In this document: positions 1-6,819 of the stretch, in pieces | How the letters are laid out: every line of letters begins with the position of its first letter | Numbering within the stretch: the first letter of the stretch is position 1 | DNA from: Actinomyces sp. | GTDB lineage: Bacteria > Actinomycetota > Acidimicrobiia > Acidimicrobiales > Aldehydirespiratoraceae | Length of the DNA stretch: 16,181 nucleotides | Reading direction: 5' to 3' | Assembly: GCA_003697065.1 (NCBI GenBank) | Contig: RFFY01000473.1 | Location: forward strand, 1 to 16,181 | Notes under the pieces: generated by a model | What the model was told of the DNA's origin: nothing | Database searches by the model: none | Seen by the model: only the letters and a program-made list of their open reading frames with translations | Translations under genes and position numbers: made by a program

Positions 1-1049
1 GCCAGCAGGGCCCCGACGATGCCGAGCACCGAACCCCCGGCGATGACGGCGCCGAAGGCGACCGCCACGTGGATCTCCATGGTGTGGGCGGTGATGCCGG
101 GGGCGAACAGGTAGTTCTCGATCTGCTGGTACACGACGATGAAGACCAGGGCCCACAGGCCGGTGGCCGGGTCGGACAGGAGTGCGACGAGCACGGGCAG
201 GGCACCGGCGATGTAGGTGCCGACCACGGGGATGAACTGGGACACGACGCCGACCCACAGCGCCAGCGGTACGGGGAAGGGCACGTCGAGGAGGGTGAAG
301 GCGATCCAGTGGGCGATCCCCGACAACACGGCCAGGACGAGGCGGCTGTAGATGTAGCCGCCCGTCTTCTCGATGGCGAGGTCCCACACCGCCAGGACCT
401 GGCGCTGGCGATCGGGGGCGAGCACCGAACACACCGCCCGTCGCAGCTGGGGGCCCTCGGCCACGAGATAGAAGGTGAACAGGGCGACGGTGAAGAGCTG
501 GAACACGAGGTTCACGACCGTGGTGCCGATGTTGACGATGTCGTCGGCGAAGTTGGTGAGCAGGTCCTGGGCGCCGCCCTCGTTGACGAAGCGGTCGCGC
601 ACCTCGGTGAGGTCGACATCGGTGTTGAGGACGTCCTCGAGCCAGCGTTCGAGGTCGTCCACGTAGGCCGGCACCCGGTCGGCGAAGTCCTGGAGCTGGG
701 TGGCGAGGGCCTGGCCCACGAGGAAGCTGAAGCCGCCGGCCCCGACGAGGATCGCCACGAAGACGATGCCGGTCCCGATGCCCCGCCGGATGCCCCAGGT
801 CTCCATGCGGTTCACGGCGGGCTCGATGGCGAAGGACAAGAAGAGCGACACGGCCACGACGATCAGCAGGGAGCGCAGGGAGCGCACCAGGCCCGTCCCG
901 ACGTAGACGACGACGTAGCCCAGCCAGAACAGCACGATCCCCCGCCACAGCCAGGGGGGAAGGTCGGCCCACCCCGACCGGGGCCGGTCGGCCGGGCCGG
1001 GGTCGGTACCGCCCGGAGGGGCGGCGGGTGGGGGGCTGTCGCTCGTCAC
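1..1049 (-). CDS. AI-2E/PerM-family membrane transporter (partial, C-terminus off left edge)
   Basis: This is a predicted inner-membrane protein of the AI-2E transporter (PerM/YdiK-like) family. 349 codons are visible on the minus strand, with no stop before the window edge. Residues 1-32 are a proline-rich cytoplasmic tail. Hydrophobic segments lie near 35-54, 59-78, 92-115, 176-197, 231-254, 262-290, 298-312 and 326-349, with a soluble charged region at about 116-175, as in the family. The family signature is clear in the C-terminal half: FIPVVGTYIAGALP (272-285), QQIENYLFAPGI (308-319) and the glycine-rich GGSVLGIVGALL at the edge. I chose the GTG at 1047-1049; no strong ribosome-binding site precedes it, so a leaderless start or another start is possible. 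Family members export small molecules or ions; the substrate cannot be told from sequence. It is transcribed divergently from the ribosomal genes and is probably functionally unrelated to them. Confidence 0.88.
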   Translation of the reverse strand, partial: MTSDSPPPAAPPGGTDPGPADRPRSGWADLPPWLWRGIVLFWLGYVVVYVGTGLVRSLRSLLIVVAVSLFLSFAIEPAVNRMETWGIRRGIGTGIVFVAILVGAGGFSFLVGQALATQLQDFADRVPAYVDDLERWLEDVLNTDVDLTEVRDRFVNEGGAQDLLTNFADDIVNIGTTVVNLVFQLFTVALFTFYLVAEGPQLRRAVCSVLAPDRQRQVLAVWDLAIEKTGGYIYSRLVLAVLSGIAHWIAFTLLDVPFPVPLALWVGVVSQFIPVVGTYIAGALPVLVALLSDPATGLWALVFIVVYQQIENYLFAPGITAHTMEIHVAVAFGAVIAGGSVLGIVGALL

Positions 1050-1089
1050 CGGCGCCGACGCTAGTGCGCCCGTGCCACCCCGAGGGGGG

Positions 1090-1118
1090 TTGGTGGCGCC
1101 GGGCGGCGGGGATATGCT
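1090..1118 (+). promoter_or_regulatory. candidate sigma-70-type promoter for the rplC operon
   Basis: A TTGGTG box at 1090-1095 and a TATGCT box at 1113-1118 are separated by exactly 17 bases. The second box fits the actinobacterial TAnnnT pattern. Transcription would start near 1125, giving a leader of about 165 bases before rplC. It lies in the divergent region and is the only well-formed promoter I see ahead of the ribosomal block. The call is by eye, not by scoring matrix. Confidence 0.55.
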
Positions 1119-1136
1119 CCCGTTCCTGTGCGCAGC

Positions 1137-1256
1137 CTCCGGGCGCGCCCGACGGAGCCCGCCTCCGTCACCCGTGAATCGACGTCCGTGCAGGCCCCCG
1201 GGAACCACACGGCACAACCGAATCGGCGCTCCGCCGGGCCCTGCCCGAGCGGAGCG
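1137..1256 (+). promoter_or_regulatory. structured mRNA leader upstream of rplC
   Basis: The untranslated leader holds two structured parts. In the first, ACGGAG at 1152-1157 can pair with CTCCGT at 1163-1168 (5-base loop), while its CGGAG (1153-1157) can instead pair with CTCCG at 1137-1141, so the two helices exclude each other. In the second, an 8-bp stem 1227-1234/1249-1256 is extended past a bulged A1248 by a 4-bp stem 1235-1238/1244-1247 closed by a 5-base loop; it ends 32 bases before the rplC start. S10-operon leaders in other bacteria are targets of autoregulation by ribosomal protein L4. A similar role here is inference. Confidence 0.35.
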
Positions 1257-1288
1257 TTCGTGTGAGCGGCAAGACAGGGACAGCCATC

Positions 1289-1927
1289 ATGGCCACCAAG
1301 GCGATCGTCGGCGAGAAGGTCGGCATGACCCAGATCTGGGACGACGACAACCGCGTCGTTCCCGTGACGGTCCTGCGCGTCTCGCCCTGCCGTGTCGTGC
1401 AGATCAAGACCCCCGAGCGTGACGGCTACAGCGCCATCCAGGTCACCTTCGGGGTCCGTGACGCCGACCGGCTCAACCGGCCCGAGGCCGGGCACTTCCA
1501 CAAGGCCGGTGTCGAGCCGGGCCGCAAGCTCGTCGAGTTGCGCCTCGACGACGTGAGCGAGTTCAGCGTCGGCCAGGAGATCTCCGCCGACATCCTCGCC
1601 GAGGTCCCCCGGGTGGACGTGACCGCGGTGTCGAAGGGCAAGGGCTTCTCCGGAGCCATGAAGCGGCACGGCTTCAGCGGCCAGGGGGCGGCCCACGGTG
1701 CCCACAAGGTCCACCGCAAGCCGGGCTCGGTGGGCCAGTGCGCGACCCCCTCGCGGGTCTTCAAGGGCAAGCGCCTCCCCGGTCGTCACGGAGGGCGCCG
1801 CACGACGACCCTGAACCTCCAGGTCGTCCGCACCGATCCCGAAGCCCAGCTCGTGCTCGTCAAGGGCGCCGTGCCCGGCCCCCGGGGCGCGACCGTCATC
1901 GTCCGCGACGCGGTGAAGGGAGCCTGA
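1289..1927 (+). CDS. rplC: 50S ribosomal protein L3 (uL3)
   Basis: L3 binds 23S rRNA early in large-subunit assembly and reaches toward the peptidyl-transferase centre through a long loop. The product is 212 residues, normal for the family, and opens with MATKAIVGEKVGMTQIW, typical of actinobacterial L3. The conserved loop runs from about 115 to 172 and contains KGFSGAMKRHGF, KPGSVGQ and FKGKRLPGRHG. Gln150 lies at the position corresponding to the glutamine methylated by PrmB in E. coli L3. The ATG at 1289 is preceded by GGGA at 1277-1280. An in-frame GTG at 1262 would add nine residues but lacks family support. It is the first gene of the block here, since rpsJ is missing upstream. The stop is one base from the rplD start. 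Confidence 0.97.
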   Translation: MATKAIVGEKVGMTQIWDDDNRVVPVTVLRVSPCRVVQIKTPERDGYSAIQVTFGVRDADRLNRPEAGHFHKAGVEPGRKLVELRLDDVSEFSVGQEISADILAEVPRVDVTAVSKGKGFSGAMKRHGFSGQGAAHGAHKVHRKPGSVGQCATPSRVFKGKRLPGRHGGRRTTTLNLQVVRTDPEAQLVLVKGAVPGPRGATVIVRDAVKGA

Positions 1928-1928
1928 G

Positions 1929-2555
1929 ATGGCCACGGTCACCGTCAAGACCCCCAGCGGCGCCGACGCCGGCACCGCCGAGCTCGCTCCCGAGGTCTTC
2001 GAGGTCGAGCCCAACATCGCCGTCATGCACCAGGTGGTGACCGCCCAGCTCGCCGCCCGCCGTGCCGGCACCCACAGCACCAAGACCCGGGCCGAGGTCC
2101 GTGGCGGTGGGGCCAAGCCCTGGCGCCAGAAGGGCACGGGTCGGGCCCGTCAGGGATCGATCCGCGCTCCCCAGTGGCGCGGCGGGGGCATCGCCCACGG
2201 TCCCAAGCCCCGCGACTACGCCCAGCGCACGCCCAAGAAGATGATCCGCCGGGCCCTCTGCGGTGCCCTGTCGGACCGGGCCGCCGAGGGGCGTGTGCTC
2301 GTCGTCGAAGCGTGGGATTTCGAGGTGCCCCGCACCCGTGACGCCGTCGCCGCCCTCGAGGCCATCGGCGCCGAGGGCAAGGTGCTGGTCGTGCTCGGTG
2401 ACGCCGACGAGAACGCGTGGAAGAGCTTCCGCAACATCGAGCGGGTGCACTGCCTCCACGTGAGCGAACTCAACACCTACGACGTGCTCGACAGCGACGT
2501 CGTCGTGTTCACCCGGGCGACCCTGCCGGGCGCCGCCGCGGCCGAGGAGGCGTGA
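1929..2555 (+). CDS. rplD: 50S ribosomal protein L4 (uL4)
   Basis: L4 is a large-subunit assembly protein whose extended loop lines the nascent-peptide exit tunnel. In E. coli it also represses the S10 operon by acting on its leader. The 208-residue product carries the tunnel loop at about 58-92, visible as GGGAKPWRQKGTGRARQGS followed by RAPQWRGGG, and a C-terminal alpha/beta domain with VLVVEAWDF and KVLVVLGD strands. GGGAG at 1918-1922 lies six bases before the ATG, inside the end of rplC. The rplW start overlaps its stop as TGATG. The presence of L4 directly downstream of a structured leader makes it the natural candidate for any feedback control of this operon, but no binding site is proven. 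Confidence 0.96.
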   Translation: MATVTVKTPSGADAGTAELAPEVFEVEPNIAVMHQVVTAQLAARRAGTHSTKTRAEVRGGGAKPWRQKGTGRARQGSIRAPQWRGGGIAHGPKPRDYAQRTPKKMIRRALCGALSDRAAEGRVLVVEAWDFEVPRTRDAVAALEAIGAEGKVLVVLGDADENAWKSFRNIERVHCLHVSELNTYDVLDSDVVVFTRATLPGAAAAEEA

Positions 2556-2845
2556 TGAAGGATCCCCGCGACGTCATCGTCCGCCCGGTCGTGTCCGAGA
2601 AGTCCTACGGGCTCATCGAGGACAACGTCTACACCTTCGTGGTGCACCCAGACGCGTCGAAGCCCGAGATCCGCGACGCCGTCGAGGCCATCTTCGGCGT
2701 GACCGTGGTCAAGGTCAACACCTTGAACCGCAAGGGCAAGCGCATCCGCAACCGGCGCTCCTTCACCTACGGCAAGCGCCCCGACCAAAAGCGTGCCATC
2801 GTCACCCTCGCCGAGGGCGACTCGATCGATCTCTTCGAGGCCTGA
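2555..2845 (+). CDS. rplW: 50S ribosomal protein L23 (uL23)
   Basis: L23 sits at the mouth of the exit tunnel and is a docking point for trigger factor and the signal recognition particle. The product is 96 residues and matches the family along its whole length: DVIVRPVVSEKSY near the start, VHPDASKPEIRDAVEAIFGV in the middle and the basic segment NRKGKRIRNRR before the last strand. I start it at the ATG whose A is the last base of the rplD stop (TGATG), with GAGGAGG at 2544-2550 four bases upstream. The frame is open further upstream, but an earlier start would overlap rplD and has no family support. Confidence 0.96.
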   Translation: MKDPRDVIVRPVVSEKSYGLIEDNVYTFVVHPDASKPEIRDAVEAIFGVTVVKVNTLNRKGKRIRNRRSFTYGKRPDQKRAIVTLAEGDSIDLFEA

Positions 2846-2847
2846 TC

Positions 2848-3684
2848 ATGGGTATCCGCAAGCGCAAGCCCACCAGCCCGGGGCGCCGGTTCCAGACCGC
2901 GTCGGACTTCTCCGACATCACCCGGTCCGAGCCCGAACGCAAGCTCCTCGCCAAAAAGAGCGGGACCGGCGGGCGCAACAACTACGGTCGCAAGACCAGC
3001 CGGCACCGCGGTGGCGGCCACAAGCGCCGCTACCGGGTCATCGACTTCAAGCGCACCAAGGACGGCGTGCCGGCGACGGTCGCCGCCATCGAGTACGACC
3101 CCAACCGGACCTGCCGGATCGCCCTGCTGCACTACCACGACGGCGAGAAGCGCTACATCCTCGCTCCCCGCGACGTGCAGGTCGGCGACATCGTCACCTC
3201 CGGCCAGGGCTCGGAGATCCGACCCGGCAACGCCCTGCCCCTGCGCTACATCCCCGTGGGTACGGTCGTGCACAACGTCGAGCTCAAGCCGGGGGCCGGC
3301 GGCAAGATGGCCCGCAGCGCCGGGGCCAGTGTCCAGCTGGTGGCCAAGGAGGGCGACTTCGCCACCCTGCGTCTCCCCTCGACCGAGATGCGCCGGGTGC
3401 CCATCGACTGCCGCGCCACGATCGGCGAGGTCGGCAACGCCGAGCACGAGCTCGTCAAGATCGGCAAGGCGGGCCGCAACCGGTGGAAGGGTGTGCGCCC
3501 CCAGACCCGTGGTGTCGCCATGAACCCCGTCGACCACCCCCACGGTGGTGGCGAGGGCAAGACCTCCGGGGGCCGTCATCCGGTGTCGCCGTGGGGCAAG
3601 CCCGAGGGCCGCACCCGACGTAAGCACAAGGAATCCGACAAGCTGATCGTGCGCCGTCGCCGGACGCGCGGTTCGCGGAGGTAG
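2848..3684 (+). CDS. rplB: 50S ribosomal protein L2 (uL2)
   Basis: L2 is one of the most conserved large-subunit proteins, needed for subunit joining and peptidyl-transferase centre function. The product is 278 residues, the usual length. The N-terminal region has GGRNNYGRKTSRHRGGGHKR (41-60), the centre is an OB/SH3-like core, and the C-terminus holds the family signature RGVAMNPVDHPHGGGEGK (221-238). His230 corresponds to the histidine (His229 in E. coli) long implicated in activity. The tail is strongly basic (LIVRRRRTRGSRR). The ATG follows the rplW stop by two bases, with GAGG at 2837-2840 as ribosome-binding site. Confidence 0.98.
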   Translation: MGIRKRKPTSPGRRFQTASDFSDITRSEPERKLLAKKSGTGGRNNYGRKTSRHRGGGHKRRYRVIDFKRTKDGVPATVAAIEYDPNRTCRIALLHYHDGEKRYILAPRDVQVGDIVTSGQGSEIRPGNALPLRYIPVGTVVHNVELKPGAGGKMARSAGASVQLVAKEGDFATLRLPSTEMRRVPIDCRATIGEVGNAEHELVKIGKAGRNRWKGVRPQTRGVAMNPVDHPHGGGEGKTSGGRHPVSPWGKPEGRTRRKHKESDKLIVRRRRTRGSRR

Positions 3685-3687
3685 GTC

Positions 3688-3969
3688 ATGCCGCGCAGCC
3701 TCAAGAAGGGCCCCTTCGTCGACGAGCACCTGCTCAAGAAGATCGACGAGCTCAACGAGAAGGGCGAGAAGCGGGTCATCAAGACCTGGTCGCGCCGTTC
3801 GACCATCATCCCCGACATGGTCGGTCACACCCTGGCCGTCCACGACGGGCGCAAGCACGTACCGGTCTACATCACCGAGGCCATGGTGGGTCACAAGCTC
3901 GGTGAGTTCGCCCCCACCCGGACCTTCAAGTTCCACGCCGGTCAGGAGCGGGGAGGCAAGCGCCGATGA
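3688..3969 (+). CDS. rpsS: 30S ribosomal protein S19 (uS19)
   Basis: S19 is in the head of the small subunit, where it forms a complex with S13 that binds 16S rRNA and contacts the A-site finger. The 93-residue product is standard in length and has the hallmarks MPRSLKKGPFVD at the start, KTWSRRSTIIPDMVGHT in the middle, and GHKLGEFAPTRTF near the end, followed by a short basic tail. GGAGG at 3677-3681 lies six bases before the ATG, inside the end of rplB. The stop overlaps the rplV start as ATGA. Confidence 0.97.
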   Translation: MPRSLKKGPFVDEHLLKKIDELNEKGEKRVIKTWSRRSTIIPDMVGHTLAVHDGRKHVPVYITEAMVGHKLGEFAPTRTFKFHAGQERGGKRR

Positions 3970-4631
3970 CGGGCGCCAAGACCAACGAACGCCCGGGCAC
4001 CCGCGCCCAGGCCCGCTACGTCCGCTCGTCGGCGTACAAGGCCCGCGAGATCCTCGACCTCATCCGCGGCAAGTCCTACGCCGCCGCCTCGGAGATCCTC
4101 GACTTCTCCGAGCGGGCCATCGCCCGCGACATCAAGAAGGTCCTCGACTCGGCGGTGGCGAACGCCGAGCACAACGACGGGCTCGTCGCCGAGGAGCTCT
4201 ACGTGGCGGCCTGCTACGCCGACGAGGGCCCGACCCTGAAGCGCTGGCGCCCCCGGGCCCGGGGCCGGGCCAGCCGGATCCGCAAGCGCACGTGCCACAT
4301 CACCGTGATCGTGGCCCGCTACGACGAGGCCGAGCTCGACCTCCTGCGGGCCCGGGAGGAGAACCGGGGCCGCTCGGGTTCGACCCAGGCCGCCGAGGCC
4401 CGACGCCGCCGCGTCGAGCAGTCCCGCCAGCGGGCCGAGGAGCGTGCCCGTGCCGCCGAGGAGGCCGAGGCCGCCGACGAGGCCGACGAGACCGAGCACA
4501 CCGAGGCCACCGACGACGAGGCTGCCGACGAGACCGAGGCCACCGACACCGGCGCCGACGAGCCGGTCGACACCGATGAGGCCGCCACCGGCGGCGACGA
4601 CGCATCCGACGACGAAGACGGGGACGAGTGA
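3966..4631 (+). CDS. rplV: 50S ribosomal protein L22 (uL22) with long acidic C-terminal tail
   Basis: L22 binds all domains of 23S rRNA and its hairpin lines the exit tunnel next to L4. Residues 10-120 are the conserved core: RYVRSSAYKAREILDLIRGK, DSAVANAEHN, and the tunnel hairpin around KRWRPRARGRASRIRKRTCH before ITVIVARYDE. The product is 221 residues, against about 110-120 for most bacteria, because of a C-terminal extension. The extension begins with a basic, probably helical stretch (about 142-162, ARRRRVEQSRQRAEERAR) and ends in an acidic tail. Residues 165-221 hold 29 Asp/Glu among 57, with no Lys or Arg; the rest is mostly Ala, Thr and Gly. Actinobacterial L22 proteins are known to carry extra C-terminal sequence; this one is long and highly acidic. 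GGGAGG at 3951-3956 is the ribosome-binding site. Confidence 0.96.
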   Translation: MTGAKTNERPGTRAQARYVRSSAYKAREILDLIRGKSYAAASEILDFSERAIARDIKKVLDSAVANAEHNDGLVAEELYVAACYADEGPTLKRWRPRARGRASRIRKRTCHITVIVARYDEAELDLLRAREENRGRSGSTQAAEARRRRVEQSRQRAEERARAAEEAEAADEADETEHTEATDDEAADETEATDTGADEPVDTDEAATGGDDASDDEDGDE

Positions 4632-5524
4632 TGGGCCAGAAGGTCAACCCCTACGGCTTCCGCCTCGGCGTCACCACCGACTGGAAGAGTCGCTGGTTCG
4701 CCGACCGCCGCGAGTACGGCGAGAACGTGATCGAGGACTGGCAGATCCGCGACTTCATCATGAGCGGTCTGCCCCACGCCGCCATCAGCCGCATCGAGGT
4801 CGAGCGCACCCGTGACCGCCTGCGCGTCGACGTGCACACGGCCCGGCCCGGCATCGTCATCGGACGCCGCGGGGTGGAGGCCGACCGGATCCGGGCCGGC
4901 CTCACCCGGATCTCGGGCAACGCCAAGGTCCAGCTCAACATCCAGGAGATCAAGCAGCCCGAGCTCGACGCCGCCCTGATCGCCCAGGGGGTCGCCGACC
5001 AGCTGGCGGGCCGCGTCGCCTTCCGCCGTGCCATGAAGCGCGCCGTGCAGAACGCCCAGAAGGCCGGCGCCCTGGGAATCCGGGTGCAGTGCTCGGGCCG
5101 TCTGGGCGGCTCCGAGATGGCCCGCACCGAGTGGTACCGCGAGGGGCGGGTGCCCCTGCACACCCTGCGCGCCGACGTCGACTACGGCTTCCGTGAGGCC
5201 CGCACCACCTACGGCCGCATCGGCGTGAAGGTGTGGCTCTACAAGGGCGACATCCTGCCCTACAAGACGGTGGCCGAGGAGAAGATCACCCGCGAGGCCG
5301 CCATGGCCGTGGGCGAGACCTCAGGCCAGGCCAAGCCCCGACCCGTGGTCTCCGCCGCCGCCCGCAAGCGTGCGGCCGCCCCCGAGACCGAGGTCGAGGA
5401 ACCGGCGCCCCTCCTCAAGGAGGCCGATCCCGAGTTCGAGAAGCTGCTCGACGAGGAGGCCGCCATCGAGGCCTCCACCCGCGAGCACCGTGAGACGCCC
5501 CACTTCCGGCCGGGCGACGACTGA
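4631..5524 (+). CDS. rpsC: 30S ribosomal protein S3 (uS3), C-terminally extended
   Basis: S3 sits on the solvent side of the small-subunit head at the mRNA entry channel and, with S4 and S5, helps unwind mRNA. The N-terminal region starts MGQKVNPYGFRLG. The KH domain carries its GxxG loop as IVIGRRG (75-81). The C-terminal domain includes SGRLGGSEMARTEWYREGR (155-173) and the end of the folded core near GVKVWLYKGDILPYK (198-212). The remaining 85 residues or so form a charged tail (AAARKRAAA, then an acidic stretch and FRPGDD), making 297 residues against 233 in E. coli. The start ATG shares its A with the rplV stop. The GTG one codon earlier is possible but would only add one Met. Confidence 0.96.
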   Translation: MGQKVNPYGFRLGVTTDWKSRWFADRREYGENVIEDWQIRDFIMSGLPHAAISRIEVERTRDRLRVDVHTARPGIVIGRRGVEADRIRAGLTRISGNAKVQLNIQEIKQPELDAALIAQGVADQLAGRVAFRRAMKRAVQNAQKAGALGIRVQCSGRLGGSEMARTEWYREGRVPLHTLRADVDYGFREARTTYGRIGVKVWLYKGDILPYKTVAEEKITREAAMAVGETSGQAKPRPVVSAAARKRAAAPETEVEEPAPLLKEADPEFEKLLDEEAAIEASTREHRETPHFRPGDD

Positions 5525-5535
5525 GGCGGTCCGAC

Positions 5536-5952
5536 ATGTTGATGCCGCGAAAGATCAAGCACCGCAAGCACCAGCGGGGGCGCACCCGGGGCGTGGCCAA
5601 GGGCCGCACCGAGCTGGCCTTCGGGGACTACGGGATCCAGGCCCTCGAGCCGGGCTGGATCACGGCCCGTCAGATCGAGGCCGCCCGTATCGCCATGACC
5701 CGCCACATCAAGCGTGGCGGCAAGGTGTGGATCAACATCTTCCCGGACAAGCCGGTGACGGCGAAGCCGGCGGAGACCCGCATGGGCTCGGGCAAGGGCA
5801 ACCCCGAGCACTGGGTGGCCGTGGTCAAGCCCGGCCGCATCCTGTTCGAGCTGTCCTACGGCGACCCCGAACGCGCCCGGGGCGCCATCGAGCGGGCCAT
5901 CCAGAAGCTGCCGATCAAGGCCCGCTTCGTCGAGCGTGAGGAGGCCCTGTGA
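5536..5952 (+). CDS. rplP: 50S ribosomal protein L16 (uL16)
   Basis: L16 organises the A-site region of the large subunit and contacts the elbow of A- and P-site tRNA. The 138-residue product starts MLMPRKIKHRKHQRGR, the normal family beginning, and carries the tRNA-facing loop ETRMGSGKGNPEHWVAVVKPG at about 80-100. Arg82 lies next to the position hydroxylated by RoxA in E. coli L16. GAGGCGG at 5523-5529 lies six bases before the ATG, supporting it over the second ATG at 5542. The stop overlaps the rpmC start as TGATG. Confidence 0.97.
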   Translation: MLMPRKIKHRKHQRGRTRGVAKGRTELAFGDYGIQALEPGWITARQIEAARIAMTRHIKRGGKVWINIFPDKPVTAKPAETRMGSGKGNPEHWVAVVKPGRILFELSYGDPERARGAIERAIQKLPIKARFVEREEAL

Positions 5953-6179
5953 TGGCACGCGCCAGGTCGCTCGCCGACCTCGCCGACACCGACCTGCTCG
6001 AGCGCCTCACCGAGGCCAAAGAGGAGCTGTTCAACCTGCGCTTCCAGCTGGCCACCGGGCAGCTCGACAACACGGCGCGGATCAAGCAGGTGAAGAAGAC
6101 CGTGGCCCGGATCCTGACCGAGCTCAGGGCGCGCGAGATCGCCGCCGCCGAGGCCCTTGAGGCCGCCGAGGAGAAGTGA
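5952..6179 (+). CDS. rpmC: 50S ribosomal protein L29 (uL29)
   Basis: L29 is a small two-helix protein beside L23 at the tunnel exit. The 75-residue product has the typical pattern LLERLTEAKEELFNLRFQLA, then NTARIKQVKKTVARILTELR, followed by a short alanine- and glutamate-rich end. It starts at the ATG overlapping the rplP stop, with a strong GAGGAGG at 5938-5944 seven bases upstream. The stop overlaps the rpsQ start in the same TGATG way. It is slightly longer than the common 60-70 residues because of the acidic end. Confidence 0.95.
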   Translation: MARARSLADLADTDLLERLTEAKEELFNLRFQLATGQLDNTARIKQVKKTVARILTELRAREIAAAEALEAAEEK

Positions 6180-6454
6180 TGGCCGAGCAGACCGAGACCA
6201 CCCGCCCCAACCGCCGCAAGGTCCGCGAGGGCCTCGTGGTGTCGAACGCCATGGACAAGACGGCGGTCGTCGCGTCCGTCGACCGGGTCCGCCACCGCCG
6301 CTACGCCAAGACGGTGCAGCGCACCACCCGCCTCTACGTCCACGACGAGAACAACGAGCTCAACGTCGGTGACCGGGTGCGCGTCCAGGAGACCCGCCCC
6401 CTGTCGAAGAACAAGCGTTGGCGCCTCGTCGAGATCCTGGAGCGTGCCAAGTGA
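6179..6454 (+). CDS. rpsQ: 30S ribosomal protein S17 (uS17)
   Basis: S17 is an OB-fold primary binding protein of 16S rRNA in the small-subunit body. The product is 91 residues. After a short variable N-terminus it shows RKVREGLVVSNAMDKTAVV, the basic loop VRHRRYAKTVQRTTRLYVHDE, and the signature GDRVRVQETRPLSKNKRWRL near the end. It starts at the ATG sharing its A with the rpmC stop, preceded by GAGGAG at 6168-6173. The stop overlaps the GTG start of rplN by the sequence GTGA, so the S10-type and spc-type blocks are joined without any gap. Confidence 0.96.
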   Translation: MAEQTETTRPNRRKVREGLVVSNAMDKTAVVASVDRVRHRRYAKTVQRTTRLYVHDENNELNVGDRVRVQETRPLSKNKRWRLVEILERAK

Positions 6455-6819
6455 TCCAGCAGGAGACGCGCCTCAAGGTCGCCGACAACTCGGGGGCCAA
6501 GGAGGTGCTGTGCATCAAGGTTCTCGGCGGCTCCAAGCGGCGCTACGCCTCGATCGGCGACGTCTTCGTGGCCACCGTCAAGGACGCCCTGCCCGGGGCC
6601 GCCGTCAAGAAGGGCGATGTCGTCAAGTGCGTCGTCGTGCGCACCAAGAAGGAGAAGCGTCGTCCCGACGGCTCCTACATCCGCTTCGACGAGAACGCCG
6701 CCGTGCTCATCAACGACCAGCGCCAGCCCCGGGGGACCCGCATCTTCGGTCCGGTCGGGCGGGAGCTGCGCGACAAGAAGTTCATGCGCATCGTGTCGCT
6801 GGCCCCGGAGGTCCTGTGA
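6451..6819 (+). CDS. rplN: 50S ribosomal protein L14 (uL14)
   Basis: L14 is a beta-barrel protein at the subunit interface, forming bridge B8 and the site where the silencing factor RsfS binds. From the GTG at 6451 the product is 122 residues, the exact family length, and begins IQQETRLKVADNSGAKEV after the initiator. Further hallmarks are GDVVKCVVVRTKKEKRRPDGSY and the end ELRDKKFMRIVSLAPEVL. The frame is open for 11 codons upstream inside rpsQ, but nothing there resembles L14. GGAG at 6439-6442 is the likely ribosome-binding site, eight bases upstream. In E. coli this gene opens the spc operon; here it follows rpsQ with a GTGA overlap. Confidence 0.97.
   Translation: MIQQETRLKVADNSGAKEVLCIKVLGGSKRRYASIGDVFVATVKDALPGAAVKKGDVVKCVVVRTKKEKRRPDGSYIRFDENAAVLINDQRQPRGTRIFGPVGRELRDKKFMRIVSLAPEVL

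Noticed and set aside
69..1064. Long plus-strand open frame opposite the transporter gene
   Set aside because: The product is a low-complexity Gly/Asp/Glu/His/Arg-rich sequence typical of an antisense shadow in high-GC DNA. The minus strand encodes a clear membrane-protein family instead.
1262..1288. Upstream GTG start for L3
   Set aside because: It adds nine residues not seen in the family, while the ATG at 1289 gives the normal L3 beginning and has a usable ribosome-binding site.
4440..4630. GAG/GAC/GCC-rich repetitive stretch in rplV as a tandem repeat element or sign of insertion
   Set aside because: The near-repeats follow from Ala/Glu/Asp codons in high-GC usage. The frame stays intact to the TGATG junction with rpsC, and no repeat unit is exact over more than a few codons.
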